A stretch of DNA of 64,000 bases from Aristolochia californica (taxonomy: Eukaryota; Streptophyta; Magnoliopsida; Piperales; Aristolochiaceae). Within the stretch, counting starts at the first letter, position 1. Every line of letters begins with the position of its first letter. The notes beneath the pieces are model-generated. The model had not been told where the DNA came from. It ran no database searches and worked only from the letters and a program-made list of their open reading frames with translations. This document shows, piece by piece, positions 63,614 through 64,000 of this stretch. The position numbers and the translations under genes were made by a program. The DNA is taken from positions 18,849,276 to 18,913,275 of the forward strand of contig JARWKL010000006.1 of the NCBI GenBank assembly GCA_029961685.1. Reading direction: 5' to 3'.

Positions 63614-64000
63614 GATGATTGCAAAACCCAATATATAAAAAACTAAAAGAGTTTACAATCCTTAAAAATCACAGATACTTTTTGGAATTATCTCTCTTAG
63701 CATTTGTGCATTTCCATTTTGGATGTTCAATTTTTTTCAAATCCAAACTTAAGTTTTCACTCTCTCATTTTTCTTGTACACAAAAAGAAATGGCAAATAG
63801 ATCACAAAAAAATGAAAATTTTAAAGTTTATGTATGCAAAAAATTGAAAAAAAAAATGAACGTAAGTGAAGAAAATCATTTCACGTATTAAAAATGAACA
63901 CCAAAGTTTTGTTATCCATGTTTGGGAAATTCCACTAATACAACTCCTAATAGCTTGGTGGAATTTTAAAAGAAAGAGATTTCTAGTTGATCCTAACCTA
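63614..64000 (+). repeat. Partial monomer at the right window edge
   Basis: The first 387 bp of a unit, ending at TTGATCCTAACC in the middle of the monomer. Its TTCTTGTACACAAAAAGAAA segment differs from both alpha and beta units, so the two-unit HOR does not continue here. Confidence 0.93.

Larger units (their letters stand above)
1..64000 (+). repeat. Satellite array, about 680 bp monomer, about 96 head-to-tail copies
   Basis: The same unit recurs from end to end with anchor motifs (GATGATTGC or one- to two-base variants) 94 times at a usual spacing of 670-690 bp. Two further units have lost the anchor by deletion near 27.66 and 49.68 kb. Every unit reads in the same direction, and I saw no inverted copy. 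Divergence is mainly point substitutions and one- to few-base indels, plus about a dozen larger deletions. The array starts and ends in mid-unit, so it extends past both window edges. No unrelated sequence interrupts it. This is the hallmark of eukaryotic satellite DNA. The species and the chromosomal position cannot be read from the sequence. Confidence 0.98.

Noticed and set aside
1..64000. CRISPR array or bacterial repeat region
   Set aside because: The whole sequence is repeat with no unique spacers. The period is about 680 bp, not 60-75 bp, and there are no cas-like genes, ribosome-binding sites or operons.
1..64000. Tandem array derived from LTR retrotransposon or rDNA spacer
   Set aside because: I found no TG...CA terminal structure, primer-binding site, polypurine tract, gag/pol-like frame, rRNA segment or 5S internal promoter in the monomer. 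A non-coding origin from such an element cannot be excluded but has no support.
1..64000. tRNA genes and telomere-type repeats
   Set aside because: No cloverleaf with a GGTTCRAATCC-like T-arm was seen, and no run of TTTAGGG, TTAGGG or TTAGG occurs.
1..64000. CENP-B box
   Set aside because: No match to the TTCGNNNNANNCGGG core was seen in the monomer. The few TTCG occurrences come from the TTCCGATG anchor variants.

Overview
The whole 64 kb window is one uninterrupted, head-to-tail satellite DNA array. A very A+T-rich monomer of about 680 bp is repeated roughly 96 times, always in the same orientation. The array enters and leaves the window in mid-monomer. I found no protein-coding gene, tRNA, rRNA, CRISPR array or transposon insertion. 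The short reading frames that exist recur once per monomer and are by-products of the repeat. This organisation points to eukaryotic heterochromatin, pericentromeric or centromeric, or a large subtelomeric or interstitial block. A flowering plant is my weak first guess, because long (over 500 bp) A+T-rich monomers with CpG decay are common there. An animal cannot be excluded, and I do not recognise the satellite by name.

I phased monomers on the motif GATGATTGC (first G = position 1 of a unit). Typical spacing is 670-690 bp. A full unit reads in order: the anchor; a CCAAT/TATATAAAAA stretch; TTTTTGGAATTATC; a run of 7-9 T; TCTCGTAAAC; a GAAAATTTTAGAG block; TTTCACGCACTAA; GTTTTGTTATCCATG; GGGAAATTCC; two AACATGTT palindromes around GCATGC; AACGTGCGGTGGG; GCGGACCTAAC; GATCGATTAATG; AACGGCTATAA; GGGAGTCAACACTCAG; and finally a C-tract of about 4 to 35 C just before the next anchor.

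Layout: 1-24 kb is a mosaic of diverged monomers with internal segmental duplications (6.69-8.87 kb copied at 18.66-20.86 kb; 9.80-10.64 kb copied at 16.38-17.20 kb). From about 24.3 to 50.2 kb the monomers fall into recurring types that form a higher-order repeat (HOR), reconstructed here as about 11 monomer types (about 7.5 kb). Individual copies are shortened to 9 units by in-register fusions (copy A 34044-40121, copy B 40122-46300, partial copy C 46301-50195). From 50.2 to 60.4 kb I see ordinary diverged monomers. From 60.4 to 63.6 kb there is a young two-unit HOR of 1249-1269 bp. Several units are truncated, often between short microhomologies or at the C-tract.

The most interesting features are the readable record of unequal exchange (fusion units with mappable breakpoints), the single hypervariable poly-C site per monomer, and the parallel decay of CpG sites to TpG and CpA, which suggests long-term cytosine methylation. 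All alignments were made by eye. No identity percentages were computed.
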